Assembly (NCBI GenBank): GCA_902623075.1
Contig: CACNSD010000001.1
Coordinates: forward strand, 124,001 to 188,000
From: an uncultured Pelagibacteraceae bacterium
GTDB lineage: Bacteria > Pseudomonadota > Alphaproteobacteria > Pelagibacterales > Pelagibacteraceae
Length of the DNA: 64,000 nucleotides
Direction: 5' to 3'
The translations under genes and the position numbers were made by a program. Position 1 is the first letter of the stretch. Each line of letters starts with the position of its first letter. Of this stretch, positions 35,461 through 44,550 are shown piece by piece. The notes beneath the pieces are model-generated. The model searched no databases. It was given only the letters and a program-made list of their open reading frames with translations, and was not told the origin of the DNA.

Positions 35461-36792
35461 ATGTCAAAAATAGCAATCATTGGCGCTGGTCCATGTGGAC
35501 TTTCAATTTTAAGAGCATTTGAACATTTAGAAAAAAAAGGAGAAAAAATTCCTGAAATAGTTTGCTTTGAAAAACAAGAAAGTTGGGGTGGACTATGGAA
35601 CTACAACTGGAGAACTGGTTCAGATCAATATGGAGATCCTGTTCCTAACAGTATGTATAGATATTTGTGGTCCAATGGACCTAAAGAATGTTTAGAATTT
35701 GCTGATTACTCTTTTGATGAACATTTTGGAAAGCCTATTCCTTCTTTTCCTCCAAGAGAAGTCTTGCAAGATTATATTTTGGGAAGAGTAAGTAAAGGTA
35801 ATTTAAAAAGTAAGATTAAATTTAATACAAGAGTTACAAATACTGTTTATAAAAATGATAAGTTCGAAATTAGCTACCAAGATAAAGTTAATAATAAAAT
35901 TTTAAATGATACGTTTGACTATTTAGTGGTTTCTACAGGTCATTTTTCTGTACCTTTTATTCCTGAATATGAAGGGATGCATTCTTTCCCAGGAAGAATA
36001 ATGCACTCACATGATTTTAGGGATGCAGAAGAGTTCAGAGGAAAAGATGTTATTGTTTTGGGAAGCAGTTATTCGGCTGAAGATGTGGCCCTACAATGTA
36101 ATAAATATGGTGCTAAAAGCGTAACAATTGGTTACAGGCATAACCCAATGGGATTTAAATGGCCAAGAGGCATGAAGGAAGTTCATTACTTAGATAGGTT
36201 AGAGGGAAAAAAAGCGATATTTAAAGACGGAACTGAACAAGACTCTGATGTAATAATACTTTGCACTGGTTATTTGCATCATTTTCCGTTTTTAGATGAA
36301 AGTTTAAAGTTAAAAACACACAACAGATTATATCCACCAAAACTTTATAAAGGTGTTGTCTGGCAAGATAATCATAAACTTTTATACTTAGGAATGCAGG
36401 ATCAATTTCACACTTTTAATATGTTTGATTGTCAAGCATGGTACGCAAGAGATGTGATAATGGGCAAAATAAAAATGCCTAGTGATGAGGAGATAGAAAA
36501 AGACATAAACAAATGGGTTGCTATGGAGGAAAAATTGGAAAATCCTGATCAAATGATTGATTTTCAGACAGAATATACCAAAGAACTTCATGATATGTCT
36601 GATTATCCTAAAATTGATTTTGAATTAATTAGAAATCATTTTAAAGAATGGGAACATCATAAAGTAGAGGATATTCTAACTTATAGAAATAAATCGTTTT
36701 CATCTCCTGTGACTGGATCAGTTGCACCAATTCATCACACACCATGGGAAAAAGCTATGGATGACTCGATGGAAACTTTTTTAAATAAATAA
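35461..36792 (+). CDS. tmm: Trimethylamine monooxygenase
   Basis: 443 aa, flavin-containing monooxygenase. GAGPCG (residues 8-13) binds FAD, GSSYSA (201-206) binds NADPH, and FPGRIMHSHDFRD is the FMO fingerprint. The segments IVCFEKQESWGGLWNYNWRTG, SMYRYLWSNGPKECLEFADY and MGFKWPRGMKE are close to the marine Tmm sequences I recall. It converts trimethylamine to TMAO with NADPH and O2. A TmoXVW-like TMAO transporter and Tdm lie 3-9 kb downstream, separated by glpK/gpsA. Its own promoter lies in the 77 bp before it. It converges with gpsA with no gap. Confidence 0.9.
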   Translation: MSKIAIIGAGPCGLSILRAFEHLEKKGEKIPEIVCFEKQESWGGLWNYNWRTGSDQYGDPVPNSMYRYLWSNGPKECLEFADYSFDEHFGKPIPSFPPREVLQDYILGRVSKGNLKSKIKFNTRVTNTVYKNDKFEISYQDKVNNKILNDTFDYLVVSTGHFSVPFIPEYEGMHSFPGRIMHSHDFRDAEEFRGKDVIVLGSSYSAEDVALQCNKYGAKSVTIGYRHNPMGFKWPRGMKEVHYLDRLEGKKAIFKDGTEQDSDVIILCTGYLHHFPFLDESLKLKTHNRLYPPKLYKGVVWQDNHKLLYLGMQDQFHTFNMFDCQAWYARDVIMGKIKMPSDEEIEKDINKWVAMEEKLENPDQMIDFQTEYTKELHDMSDYPKIDFELIRNHFKEWEHHKVEDILTYRNKSFSSPVTGSVAPIHHTPWEKAMDDSMETFLNK

Positions 36793-37749
36793 TTAATAGT
36801 TAATTTTTAATTTTTTATTTTTAACAATTGATTCTAATAAAGAGATCATTAAAGGAATTTTTCTTTTATTAATTTTTTTAAATATAAAAGGAGCGATTTC
36901 TATTGCTAAATCAGCACCTTCTACTGTATCATTTTTCATAAACTTTTTCTTTGCTTGGGCAAAAGTATAGCCTTTTCCTAAGTATTCTCCCATTTTACTA
37001 TTTCTTCCACCCATTGCACTAACATATAAATCTCCCAAACCTGCTAAACCATATACAGTTTCATTTTTACCTTTAAAATAATTTACAAGATATTTCATTT
37101 CATCAATTGATTTTTTGAATAAAGCTGATGAAGTATTATGCCATTGTCCAGCTCCAATTATCATTGAATAAATATTTTTAATAGCAGATAAAAACTCTAC
37201 TCCTCTAACATCTCTACTAAATTCAGTTTGATAATAATTTGTTGAAATTAATTTACCAATTTTTTTTGCAGTATTAATATTTTTATTTGCAACAACAGTG
37301 AAGCTTTTCACTTTTCTTGACAATTCTTTTGCTAAACATGGACCTTTCAAAACTGAAATATTTAAATTTTTATTGTACTTTTTCAATAAGCTAGACATTG
37401 AAATTAAATTTCTACCATCAAATTTAAGACCTTTTGTTAATACCAAAATAGGTGATTTATTTTTAACTTTTGAAAGATTTTTTCCTATTAAGTCTATTCC
37501 TATAGAACTTACAGCAATTACAATTAAGTCCCATTTACGATTTAAAATTTCACTTGAAAATTTATTTATTTTTAATTTTTTTGGTAAATTTATATTTAAT
37601 GATGGGTGAATTTTTTTTTTTGAATTTAATTTTTTTAATAAATTAAAGTTGTATGGCTCTGTTAAAGCAACCGAGTGACCATTATCTAACAATGGTATTG
37701 AGAAAGCAGCTCCCATAGCTCCCGCACCAACAATTAATATTTTTTTCAT
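36793..37749 (-). CDS. gpsA: NAD(P)-dependent glycerol-3-phosphate dehydrogenase
   Basis: 318 aa. The N-terminal dinucleotide motif is GAGAMGAAFSIPL. LTKGLKFDG, VLKGPCLAKEL and AIKNIYSMIIGAG (catalytic lysine region) follow, with GLAGLGDLYVSAMGGRNSKMGEYLGKG near residue 230, which is the GpsA signature. It reversibly makes glycerol-3-phosphate from dihydroxyacetone phosphate. It follows glpK by 8 bp on the same strand, so it may here serve glycerol oxidation via the G3P made by glpK. The codons are very A/T- and lysine-rich, as in glpK. Confidence 0.85.
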   Translation of the reverse strand: MKKILIVGAGAMGAAFSIPLLDNGHSVALTEPYNFNLLKKLNSKKKIHPSLNINLPKKLKINKFSSEILNRKWDLIVIAVSSIGIDLIGKNLSKVKNKSPILVLTKGLKFDGRNLISMSSLLKKYNKNLNISVLKGPCLAKELSRKVKSFTVVANKNINTAKKIGKLISTNYYQTEFSRDVRGVEFLSAIKNIYSMIIGAGQWHNTSSALFKKSIDEMKYLVNYFKGKNETVYGLAGLGDLYVSAMGGRNSKMGEYLGKGYTFAQAKKKFMKNDTVEGADLAIEIAPFIFKKINKRKIPLMISLLESIVKNKKLKINY

Positions 37750-37757
37750 TTTTATCT

Positions 37758-39236
37758 TTATGCTAAGGTTTTTTTAATTGCTTGCTTCCAACCATGCAAT
37801 ATATGATTTCTAAGTTTTTTATTAATTTTTGGCTTAAAAGCTTTATCTTTTTTCCATGTATTTTTAATCTGATTTAATGATTTGAATTCTCCTACTTGAT
37901 AACCTGCAAACAAAGCTGCTCCAAGAGCAGTAGTTTCTAAGACTTTAGGTCGAATTACTTTTAAATTAATTACATCTGCCAAAAATTGTGAAAACCAATT
38001 ATTTGCTACCATACCACCATCAATTTTAATTATTCTAGGCTTTAAACCATCTTTATTCATTGAATAAAATAAGTCATAACTTTGATACGCAACTGACTCG
38101 ACTGTAGCTCTAACCAAAGTTTTCCAATCACTATCTCTTGTAAGACCTGTTATTAAACCTCTTGCATCAGGTCTCCAATAAGGTGCGCCTATTCCACTAA
38201 AAGCTGGGACAACATAAACTTCATTATTACTTTTTGTTGATTTAGCTATTTTTTCAGTTTCATAAGCGTTGTTTATTAGTTTAATTTTATCCCTTAACCA
38301 TTGTACGCCTGCTCCTGCAATGAAAATAGATCCTTCAAGGGCATATGTAGTCTTATTATTCAATCTATAACAAATTGTCGTTAACAACTTATTTTTTGAA
38401 TTAATTTTTTTTGATCCAGTGTTCATTATTACAAATGCACCAGTACCATAAGTACTTTTTATAGATCCTTTTTCAAAACAAGCTTGTCCTACAGCAGCTG
38501 CTTGTTGATCTCCTAAAACAGCTGAAATTGGTATTTCTTTTCCTGTAACTCTCTTGTCTGTTTTTCCAAAATTATCTGCAGAATTTTTTACCTCTGGCAA
38601 TATACCCTTTGGAATTTTTAATTTCTGTAATATTTCATTATCCCATTTATTGTTATTAATATTAAACAACATTGTTCTACTTGCATTAGTAGCTTCAGTT
38701 AAATGCTGTTTACCTTTGGTTAATTTCCAAATTAAGAAGGTGTCTACTGTGCCAAACAATAAATTATCTGATTTTAATAATTTTTTTGAAATTTTTACAT
38801 TATCTAAAATCCATTTTATTTTAGTGGCAGAAAAATAAGGATCAATAAATAAACCTGTTTTTTTTCTAAAAGTATTTTCGTAATTTTTACTTTTTAAAAA
38901 TTTACAATATTCCTGGGTTCTTCTATCTTGCCAAACTATTGCATTATAAATTGGTTTGCCAGTTTTTTTGTTCCATAAAATTGTAGTTTCTCTTTGGTTT
39001 GTGATTCCAATTGTAAGAATATGACCTTTAAAACTTTTAGCTTTTTTTATTACTTGTTTTAATGCCTTAAGTGTTGTGGACCAAATTTCATTTGGATTAT
39101 GTTCTACCCAACCATTTCTTGGAAAGTATTGTTTAAATTCATATTGTGATATAAATTGAATATTGCCTTTAATATCAAAAAGCACTACCCTCGAAGAAGT
39201 TGTTCCCTGATCTATCGAGATAATAAATTTTTTCAA
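37758..39236 (-). CDS. glpK: Glycerol kinase
   Basis: 492 aa, FGGY kinase. IDQGTTSSRVVLFD is the N-terminal ATP/phosphate motif. GITNQRETTILW, AIVWQDRRT, GALGDQQAA-like VLGDQQAAAVGQACFEKG and IKIDGGMVANNWFSQFLAD are all GlpK signatures. It phosphorylates glycerol to glycerol-3-phosphate with ATP in the cytoplasm. It is 4 bp downstream of the TmoW-like permease stop and 8 bp before gpsA, so these genes read as one transcript. A glycerol gene pair placed behind a TMAO transporter is unusual. Confidence 0.9.
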   Translation of the reverse strand: MKKFIISIDQGTTSSRVVLFDIKGNIQFISQYEFKQYFPRNGWVEHNPNEIWSTTLKALKQVIKKAKSFKGHILTIGITNQRETTILWNKKTGKPIYNAIVWQDRRTQEYCKFLKSKNYENTFRKKTGLFIDPYFSATKIKWILDNVKISKKLLKSDNLLFGTVDTFLIWKLTKGKQHLTEATNASRTMLFNINNNKWDNEILQKLKIPKGILPEVKNSADNFGKTDKRVTGKEIPISAVLGDQQAAAVGQACFEKGSIKSTYGTGAFVIMNTGSKKINSKNKLLTTICYRLNNKTTYALEGSIFIAGAGVQWLRDKIKLINNAYETEKIAKSTKSNNEVYVVPAFSGIGAPYWRPDARGLITGLTRDSDWKTLVRATVESVAYQSYDLFYSMNKDGLKPRIIKIDGGMVANNWFSQFLADVINLKVIRPKVLETTALGAALFAGYQVGEFKSLNQIKNTWKKDKAFKPKINKKLRNHILHGWKQAIKKTLA

Positions 39237-39240
39237 AATA

Positions 39241-41394
39241 CTAATCTATGCCAAGATGTTTTTTTCTTTTTCCAACCCAAGTTCTTATTAAGTTATCAAA
39301 AATCAAACCTATAAATGCAACACAGATACCCAAAGTTAAACCAATTCCTGCTCCATTTTTATCTGAAAGTGCTTTTAAAATATACTGACCTAAATCCTCG
39401 GTTCCAATAAATGCTCCTATTATTACCATAAATAATGCAAAAACTATTGTTTGATTAAGACCAAGCATCATATGTGGAAATGCTAATGGGAATTCAATTT
39501 TAGTTAATCTCTGAAATTTATTTACACCAGACATTGTTGCAGCTTCATGCAAACCAACAGGCACACTTCTTAAACCCTCAATAGTGTATCTGGTTGCTGG
39601 AATTGTTGCATAAACAATCACTGCAATTAATACTGATGTATCTGTAATTCCAAATAGCATCATTACTGGAATTAAATATACAAAAGATGGAAAGGTTTGA
39701 AATATATCGCAAACACCTAACATGAAAGCAGCTGATTTTTTATTTTGAAAACACAACGTTCCAACTGTAAATCCTATTAAACAAGAAACAACAACTCCAA
39801 AAGTTGCCATGTATAATGTTACCAGCGCTCTATCCCACCATGGACTTAATGCAATAAATAGAGTCAAAGCTGCAACAACCAAAGCAGAACGAATTCCTCC
39901 AATTAAATATCCTGCTCCAACAGCTAATACTAATGTAGCTACTGCAGGCATTCTTAAATATAGAGCTCTCATAGGTTGAAGCACATCTACAATTAACCAC
40001 GTATTAAAGGCCTTTATATAAATAAAGAAAGTGTCAAAAATCCAATCTACGCCTTTATTCCAAAAGTCTGCTGTTGATATTCCTTTGTTATGTGGAACTT
40101 CAAATAAGTAATTAAAGCTTCCTTTGAAAATAAAAGTACCTATATAAGCAAGAACAATTCCAATTAATACTGAAGCAGCAAAAAATATTGTATTTTTATT
40201 TCTTTGATAAAATGTAAGATTACCAAAATAATCAGTTTGTTTGTTTGCCCAAGCTAAGGACATCTTGTCTAAAAGAATTGCGATTAAACTGATACATAGC
40301 CCTGCTTCTAATGCTAAACCAATATTAAGTTGGTTCAATGCTAATAATAAATTAAATCCCAAACCTTTTGCACCAATAAATGCAGAAATAACTGCCATTG
40401 AAAAACAAACCATGATAACTTGATTGACACCAATTAATATATCTCTTCTTGCTGTAGGTATTAATACCTTAAGCATTAACTGCCAATTTGTACAACCACT
40501 CATTCTGCCAGCTTCAATTACTTCTGGAGGTATGGCTCTTAAACCCAGTATTGTTAATAATATCATTGGTGGAACTGCAACAACCATAGTAATAATTACA
40601 GCAGCATGATCTCCAACACCAAAAAGGACAAGTGCAGGAACTAATACAGCATATTGTGGCATAGTTTGCATCACCAAAAGAATTGGATACAAAGCTTTCT
40701 CAACACGTTTACTTTTATAGGCTGCAATACCTAATCCTAAACCAAAAATAAATGAAAGAGGAGCTGCAACAAGTATAAATGAAAGCGTTTGCATTGATGG
40801 TTTCCATTGACCAAAAATAGAAATATAAATCATTGTTAAACCTGCAAATAAAGCCAATCCTTTTCCGCTTAACTTGTAAGAGAGTATAGCTGCTCCAGCT
40901 GCAACAATAGTCCAAGGCAAACCTGGTAACTCTAACCAAGGGTAGGCATCTATAAAATCCCAACTAGTAAATGCAACAATTGTTTCTAAGCCTCCTAATA
41001 AAATCTCCCTAATTAATTCAATTAAAAATGTCATGAATGCTGTTAAATTTCTGCTTATCTGCAAAAGTAGTGGTCGAGTTTTAAACTCTTGAGTATCTTC
41101 ATTCCAAAACTCCATTGGCATCCACTCATTCATTAAAAAGAATAATGAGTCATTTATCCATATGGGTAACCAACCAAGTAACGGAGGTAATCTCCAAAAT
41201 ACATCAAAGGCGTAATACCTAACTTCTTTACCAAGGAAAAAGTAAACACTTTGGTTTGGATCTTTGACAAATTCTGCCTGGCCTCTTATAAATTTATAAG
41301 TTTCAGGAACTTCAATCGCAAAACACAAAGCAAAAAATACGATTAATAAAAATAACCATTGAAATAATTTTGGATATTTTTTTAAATACTGCAT
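39241..41394 (-). CDS. tmoW: TMAO-type ABC transporter permease (fused double permease)
   Basis: 717 aa with about 15 hydrophobic segments. Two permease units are visible, each with an EAA loop: EAGRMSGCTNWQLMLKVLIP near residue 300 and EAATMSGVNKFQRLTKIEFP near residue 640. Each is followed by the typical G(V/L)NQ(V/T)IMV/FAL segment. So it is a tandem fusion of two ProW-like permeases, as in TmoW. It starts 3 bp after the ATPase stop. The name TmoW is given from gene context with a TmoX-like binding protein, Tmm and Tdm. A glycine betaine or proline role cannot be excluded. Confidence 0.75.
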   Translation of the reverse strand: MQYLKKYPKLFQWLFLLIVFFALCFAIEVPETYKFIRGQAEFVKDPNQSVYFFLGKEVRYYAFDVFWRLPPLLGWLPIWINDSLFFLMNEWMPMEFWNEDTQEFKTRPLLLQISRNLTAFMTFLIELIREILLGGLETIVAFTSWDFIDAYPWLELPGLPWTIVAAGAAILSYKLSGKGLALFAGLTMIYISIFGQWKPSMQTLSFILVAAPLSFIFGLGLGIAAYKSKRVEKALYPILLVMQTMPQYAVLVPALVLFGVGDHAAVIITMVVAVPPMILLTILGLRAIPPEVIEAGRMSGCTNWQLMLKVLIPTARRDILIGVNQVIMVCFSMAVISAFIGAKGLGFNLLLALNQLNIGLALEAGLCISLIAILLDKMSLAWANKQTDYFGNLTFYQRNKNTIFFAASVLIGIVLAYIGTFIFKGSFNYLFEVPHNKGISTADFWNKGVDWIFDTFFIYIKAFNTWLIVDVLQPMRALYLRMPAVATLVLAVGAGYLIGGIRSALVVAALTLFIALSPWWDRALVTLYMATFGVVVSCLIGFTVGTLCFQNKKSAAFMLGVCDIFQTFPSFVYLIPVMMLFGITDTSVLIAVIVYATIPATRYTIEGLRSVPVGLHEAATMSGVNKFQRLTKIEFPLAFPHMMLGLNQTIVFALFMVIIGAFIGTEDLGQYILKALSDKNGAGIGLTLGICVAFIGLIFDNLIRTWVGKRKKHLGID

Positions 41395-41397
41395 ATT

Positions 41398-42429
41398 TTA
41401 ACTACCATTTTTTCTTCCTCCAAAAACTGTATCTATTATTTTTGAAGGTTTAATTGATCCTACAATATTATTATTTGAGTCAACTACTCCTACTAATTTT
41501 TCTTGGGTAAGTATTTTTTCAGCAACATTTTCTATAATTTCATCTTTTGAAACTTTTAAATCTCCTAAATTATCTTTACTTGAGGCATCCATCACATCCT
41601 CAATAATTAAAACCTTTTCTCTCGGTACTTCTTCAGTAAATTTTCTTACATATTCAGTTGCTGGATTTAATACTATGTTGGCTGGTGTATCTAATTGTTC
41701 AATTATGCCATCTTTCATAATTGCTATTCGATCAGCCAACTTTAATGCCTCATCAAAATCATGAGTAATGAACATTATAGTTTTTTGTAATTTTTCTTGA
41801 AGTCTTAAAAATTCATCTTGCATTTCTTTTCTGATTAATGGATCAAGTGCAGAAAAAGGTTCGTCCAAAAACCATATATCAGGCTCTACTGCTAGTGATC
41901 TTGCGATCCCTACTCTTTGTTGTTGTCCTCCTGAAAGCTCTCTTGGAAAATAGTTTTCTCTTCCATCGAGTCCAACTAATTTTACCATTTCCATTGCTCT
42001 ATTAATACTATCCACAGTATTAGTTCCTTTGATCTGCAATGGAAATGCAATATTTTCAACAACAGTTTTGTGAGGTAGTAAAGCAAAACTTTGAAACACC
42101 ATTCCCATTTTGCTTCTTCTAAGTTCTATAAGTTCTTTATTATTTAATTCTAGTAAATCTTGACCCTCAATAAAAATTTTACCCCCTGTAGCATCCGTTA
42201 ATCTTGATATACACCTAAGCAATGTTGATTTACCAGAGCCAGACAACCCCATCACCACCAACATTTCACCTTTTGCAACCTCAAAAGAAGCGTTGTTAAC
42301 TCCTACAATACATCCTTTTTCTTGAAAAGTTTTTGCGTCTACATTTCCGTTAGCTTCTTCAAGCATCTTTTTGGCATTTTGCCCAAAAATTTTATAAACT
42401 GATTCACATTTGATTACAGTCTCAGACAT
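41398..42429 (-). CDS. tmoV: TMAO-type ABC transporter ATP-binding protein
   Basis: 343 aa, ProV/OpuAA type. Walker A is GLSGSGKST (61-69), the Q loop is VFQSFALLPH, the ABC signature is LSGGQQQR (165-172) and Walker B is DIWFLDEP (about 184-191). A C-terminal regulatory region (residues 280-340, SKDEIIENVAEKILTQEKLVGVVDSNNNIVG) looks like a single CBS-type half. It has a 40-residue N-terminal extension typical of quaternary-amine importers. It energises uptake with TmoW, and it is the only ProV-like ATPase in the window, so it might also serve the orphan permease at 14323-15210. Confidence 0.8.
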   Translation of the reverse strand: MSETVIKCESVYKIFGQNAKKMLEEANGNVDAKTFQEKGCIVGVNNASFEVAKGEMLVVMGLSGSGKSTLLRCISRLTDATGGKIFIEGQDLLELNNKELIELRRSKMGMVFQSFALLPHKTVVENIAFPLQIKGTNTVDSINRAMEMVKLVGLDGRENYFPRELSGGQQQRVGIARSLAVEPDIWFLDEPFSALDPLIRKEMQDEFLRLQEKLQKTIMFITHDFDEALKLADRIAIMKDGIIEQLDTPANIVLNPATEYVRKFTEEVPREKVLIIEDVMDASSKDNLGDLKVSKDEIIENVAEKILTQEKLVGVVDSNNNIVGSIKPSKIIDTVFGGRKNGS

Positions 42430-42491
42430 AATTTTTAAAGTTATATTAAATTTAATAAAATTAAAATGTTAATAATTACTCCATTTCTTTG

Positions 42492-43043
42492 TTAAAAATT
42501 TTTAATAAAATAAACCCTCGTATCAATTCCTGTGCTTAAAAAACTTAAGGCCTCTCCACTTATAGTAATACTTTCATCTACCCCTACATTATTTCCACTC
42601 ACTGTAAAACCTGCAAAACATTTACCTTTTTCTTGATCCCATTTTACAAAAGTTTCATCAATTTTATTCCCATTAATTGTATATAGTTCATGTGCTCTAA
42701 AATTTAAAAAATTAGCACCCATTATTGCTCTTTGAGGAATTAGCTTTGTAGCTTTACATACCTGCTCATATATTTCATCTGTTAATTTATATTGATCAGT
42801 TCCATCAAATGCTACTAGTATCCCTGAAGGTAATTTAGATATTAACTCACTAAGTTTTTTTTCTTCAGCAATTCTCTCTTCCTCTAGCTTCATTCTTTTT
42901 ACTAAGTCATCACCTTGTCCAAAAATTCCATTTAAAATACTAAACAATATAATTACAATCAGAGTAATAAATATAAGACCAATAAATTGTCTTAAAGACT
43001 CAGGTAAATCTTTTATTTTATTAATATAATTTTCTTTAGACAT
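42492..43043 (-). CDS. Hypothetical single-span membrane protein, 183 aa
   Basis: No family recognised. A hydrophobic helix at about residues 21-40 (IGLIFITLIVIILFSILNGI) is followed by a charged, probably coiled-coil stretch (RMKLEEERIAEEKKLSELI). A beta-rich domain with two cysteines (YEQVCKATK and GKCFAGFTVSG) comes after it. It is placed between the MORN gene (one-base overlap) and the ATPase gene (62-bp gap), so it may be part of the transport operon. Confidence 0.6.
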   Translation of the reverse strand: MSKENYINKIKDLPESLRQFIGLIFITLIVIILFSILNGIFGQGDDLVKRMKLEEERIAEEKKLSELISKLPSGILVAFDGTDQYKLTDEIYEQVCKATKLIPQRAIMGANFLNFRAHELYTINGNKIDETFVKWDQEKGKCFAGFTVSGNNVGVDESITISGEALSFLSTGIDTRVYFIKNF

Positions 43044-43420
43044 TATTCTTGCAACTTACCATTCTTCCAAATACCTGTTTTTTGTTTTCCATCAGCCCAA
43101 GTAAATGTTCCCTTACCATTCATAAAACCGTTCGCCCACTCTCCTTCATAAGTAGAGCCATCAGGAAACGTTAATGTTCCTATTCCGCTCCAGACACTAT
43201 TTTTAAATTCCCCTTTATAAATATATCCATTTGGCCAAGTCTCTATACCCTGTCCTTGTTTTTTTGTTGAAACCCATTCTCCTTCATAAGTTGTTTTGTC
43301 TGTATAAACCCACTTGCCATAACCATTGTCACAATTACCTTCTTTGCAACCTGTGCTTCTTGCATATACTGATGAGCAAACTAGAAAACTTAAGAGAAAA
43401 ACAAGAATAGATTTTTTCAT
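43043..43420 (-). CDS. Exported MORN-repeat protein
   Basis: 125 aa with a signal peptide (MKKSILVFLLSFLVCSSVYA). The mature part is four tandem MORN repeats (TTYEGEWVSTKKQGQGIETW, YIYKGEFKNSVWSGIGTLTF, STYEGEWANGFMNGKGTFTW, then KQKTGIWKNGKLQE). MORN repeats form a beta sheet involved in protein or lipid contacts, and the function in bacteria is mostly unknown. It lies downstream of the terminator that follows tmoX and overlaps the next gene by one base. Confidence 0.8.
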   Translation of the reverse strand: MKKSILVFLLSFLVCSSVYARSTGCKEGNCDNGYGKWVYTDKTTYEGEWVSTKKQGQGIETWPNGYIYKGEFKNSVWSGIGTLTFPDGSTYEGEWANGFMNGKGTFTWADGKQKTGIWKNGKLQE

Positions 43421-43445
43421 AAATATATTTTACACAAAATTACTT

Positions 43446-43480
43446 AAAAAAAAATCCCCCCCAACAATGTTGGGGGAGAT
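43446..43480 (-). terminator. Terminator hairpin after tmoX
   Basis: Read on the minus strand: CCCCCAAC, loop ATT, GTTGGGGG, then a long T run (the plus strand has an A run from about 43446). The stem is 8 bp with a 3-base loop. It follows the TmoX-like stop by about 22 bp. It should stop most transcripts after the abundant binding protein and let only a fraction continue into the MORN, ATPase and permease genes. Confidence 0.85.
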
Positions 43481-43501
43481 TTAAAATTTTAACTTTTATC
43501 C

Positions 43502-44446
43502 TTATTTAGTAAAAGCTTGCCAAACTGACTTATTGTCAGCTAACCATTTTTTAGCTGCATCTTCGTGAGTCATTTTGTCAACATCAACTAAAGCCGCCAT
43601 TGCACCAATTTGACTTGTAGAGAATGACAACTTTTTAAACATAGCTGCTGCATCAGGATGAGTTTTTGGAAAATCCTCATGGACTGCTTTTTTTAAGTAT
43701 CCATCAGGAGAGCCGCATTTACCATCACCGCCATCTTCTGGTCTGCAACCAGCTGTGTATGGAGGAAAATCAATGAATGTAAAACCAGCACCGTCTGTGA
43801 AGTTAGGAGTCCAATTGAATATAATTGTTCCTCTTCCCTCTTTTTCAGCTGCCGCTAGCTCTGCCCAAAGTGCATCTGCGCTTCCAGCAAATTTAACCCA
43901 CCAAAGATCACCTAAACCTAAAGCGTCTACTCTTTGAGGAATTAAGTCACCATGCCATGTTTGTGGACCTTCCAACATTCTTCCTTTTCCATCTGGTGAA
44001 TCAGGTGTTGTAAAGTTTTTAGCACAATCTGGATTTTTTAAAGCTGTCCAATCTGGTAGACCTGGACATAATCCTTTTTCAGCAACCCAGTTTGGATATC
44101 CCATATCCTCTAAAGTTCGTGCTTCATGATCTCCGTAATCTAACAAACCTCCTTTATCAAGTGCTGTTGTAAACGATTTTCCAAAAGCAGACTCCCATAC
44201 CTCGTGAGATAAAGTTACATCTCCAATTCTAATTGACTCATATACTGCTTGTGAGTCAGCATTAACGTATTTTACATTATTTCCCATACTTTCGAAAATA
44301 CCACCAATTACATAGGCCATTACAATTTGGCTTGACCAGTTGTGAGTTGGTATCACGATGGGCTTTTTGCTATCAGCATTAGAAATTCCTGCAAAACTAA
44401 CCACAGAAATAACTAGAGCAGATAGTAATGACATTATTTTTTTCAT
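43502..44446 (-). CDS. tmoX: TMAO-binding periplasmic protein (TmoX-like)
   Basis: 314 aa with a signal peptide ending near ISNADSKK. KPIVIPTHNWSSQIVMAYVIG, FESMGNNVKYVNADSQAVYE and DVTLSHEVWE are close to the Ruegeria TmoX I recall, with the tryptophan-rich pocket (PNWVAEKGLCPGLPDW, GPQTWHG, IFNWTPNF). The OpuAC-type fold holds a quaternary amine oxide. It is divergent from tdm across 104 bp. Separate expression from the rest of the transporter is suggested by the terminator just after it. A glycine betaine ligand would have the same overall fold. Confidence 0.85.
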   Translation of the reverse strand: MKKIMSLLSALVISVVSFAGISNADSKKPIVIPTHNWSSQIVMAYVIGGIFESMGNNVKYVNADSQAVYESIRIGDVTLSHEVWESAFGKSFTTALDKGGLLDYGDHEARTLEDMGYPNWVAEKGLCPGLPDWTALKNPDCAKNFTTPDSPDGKGRMLEGPQTWHGDLIPQRVDALGLGDLWWVKFAGSADALWAELAAAEKEGRGTIIFNWTPNFTDGAGFTFIDFPPYTAGCRPEDGGDGKCGSPDGYLKKAVHEDFPKTHPDAAAMFKKLSFSTSQIGAMAALVDVDKMTHEDAAKKWLADNKSVWQAFTK

Positions 44447-44550
44447 ATATACCCCTCTATATTATTAATATATTAATGATTAATTATGTGCTTATTTAAA
44501 GTTATAGTCAACTCGTTTTGATTATATTAAAGTTTCAAAAAATTTAAAAA
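44447..44550. promoter_or_regulatory. Divergent promoter region of tmoX and tdm
   Basis: 104 bp of A/T-rich sequence between two divergent genes that both serve TMAO use. An ATTAATATATTAAT palindrome at 44464-44477 lies just before the tmoX start. AT-only palindromes of this length are expected by chance here, so I do not name it an operator. TATTTAAAG at about 44493 and TATATTAAAG near 44524 are possible -10-like boxes. The real promoters are not resolved. Confidence 0.4.

Noticed and set aside
44464-44477. ATTAATATATTAAT palindrome upstream of tmoX as an operator
   Set aside because: It is composed only of A and T, and such repeats are expected by chance in this AT-rich sequence.
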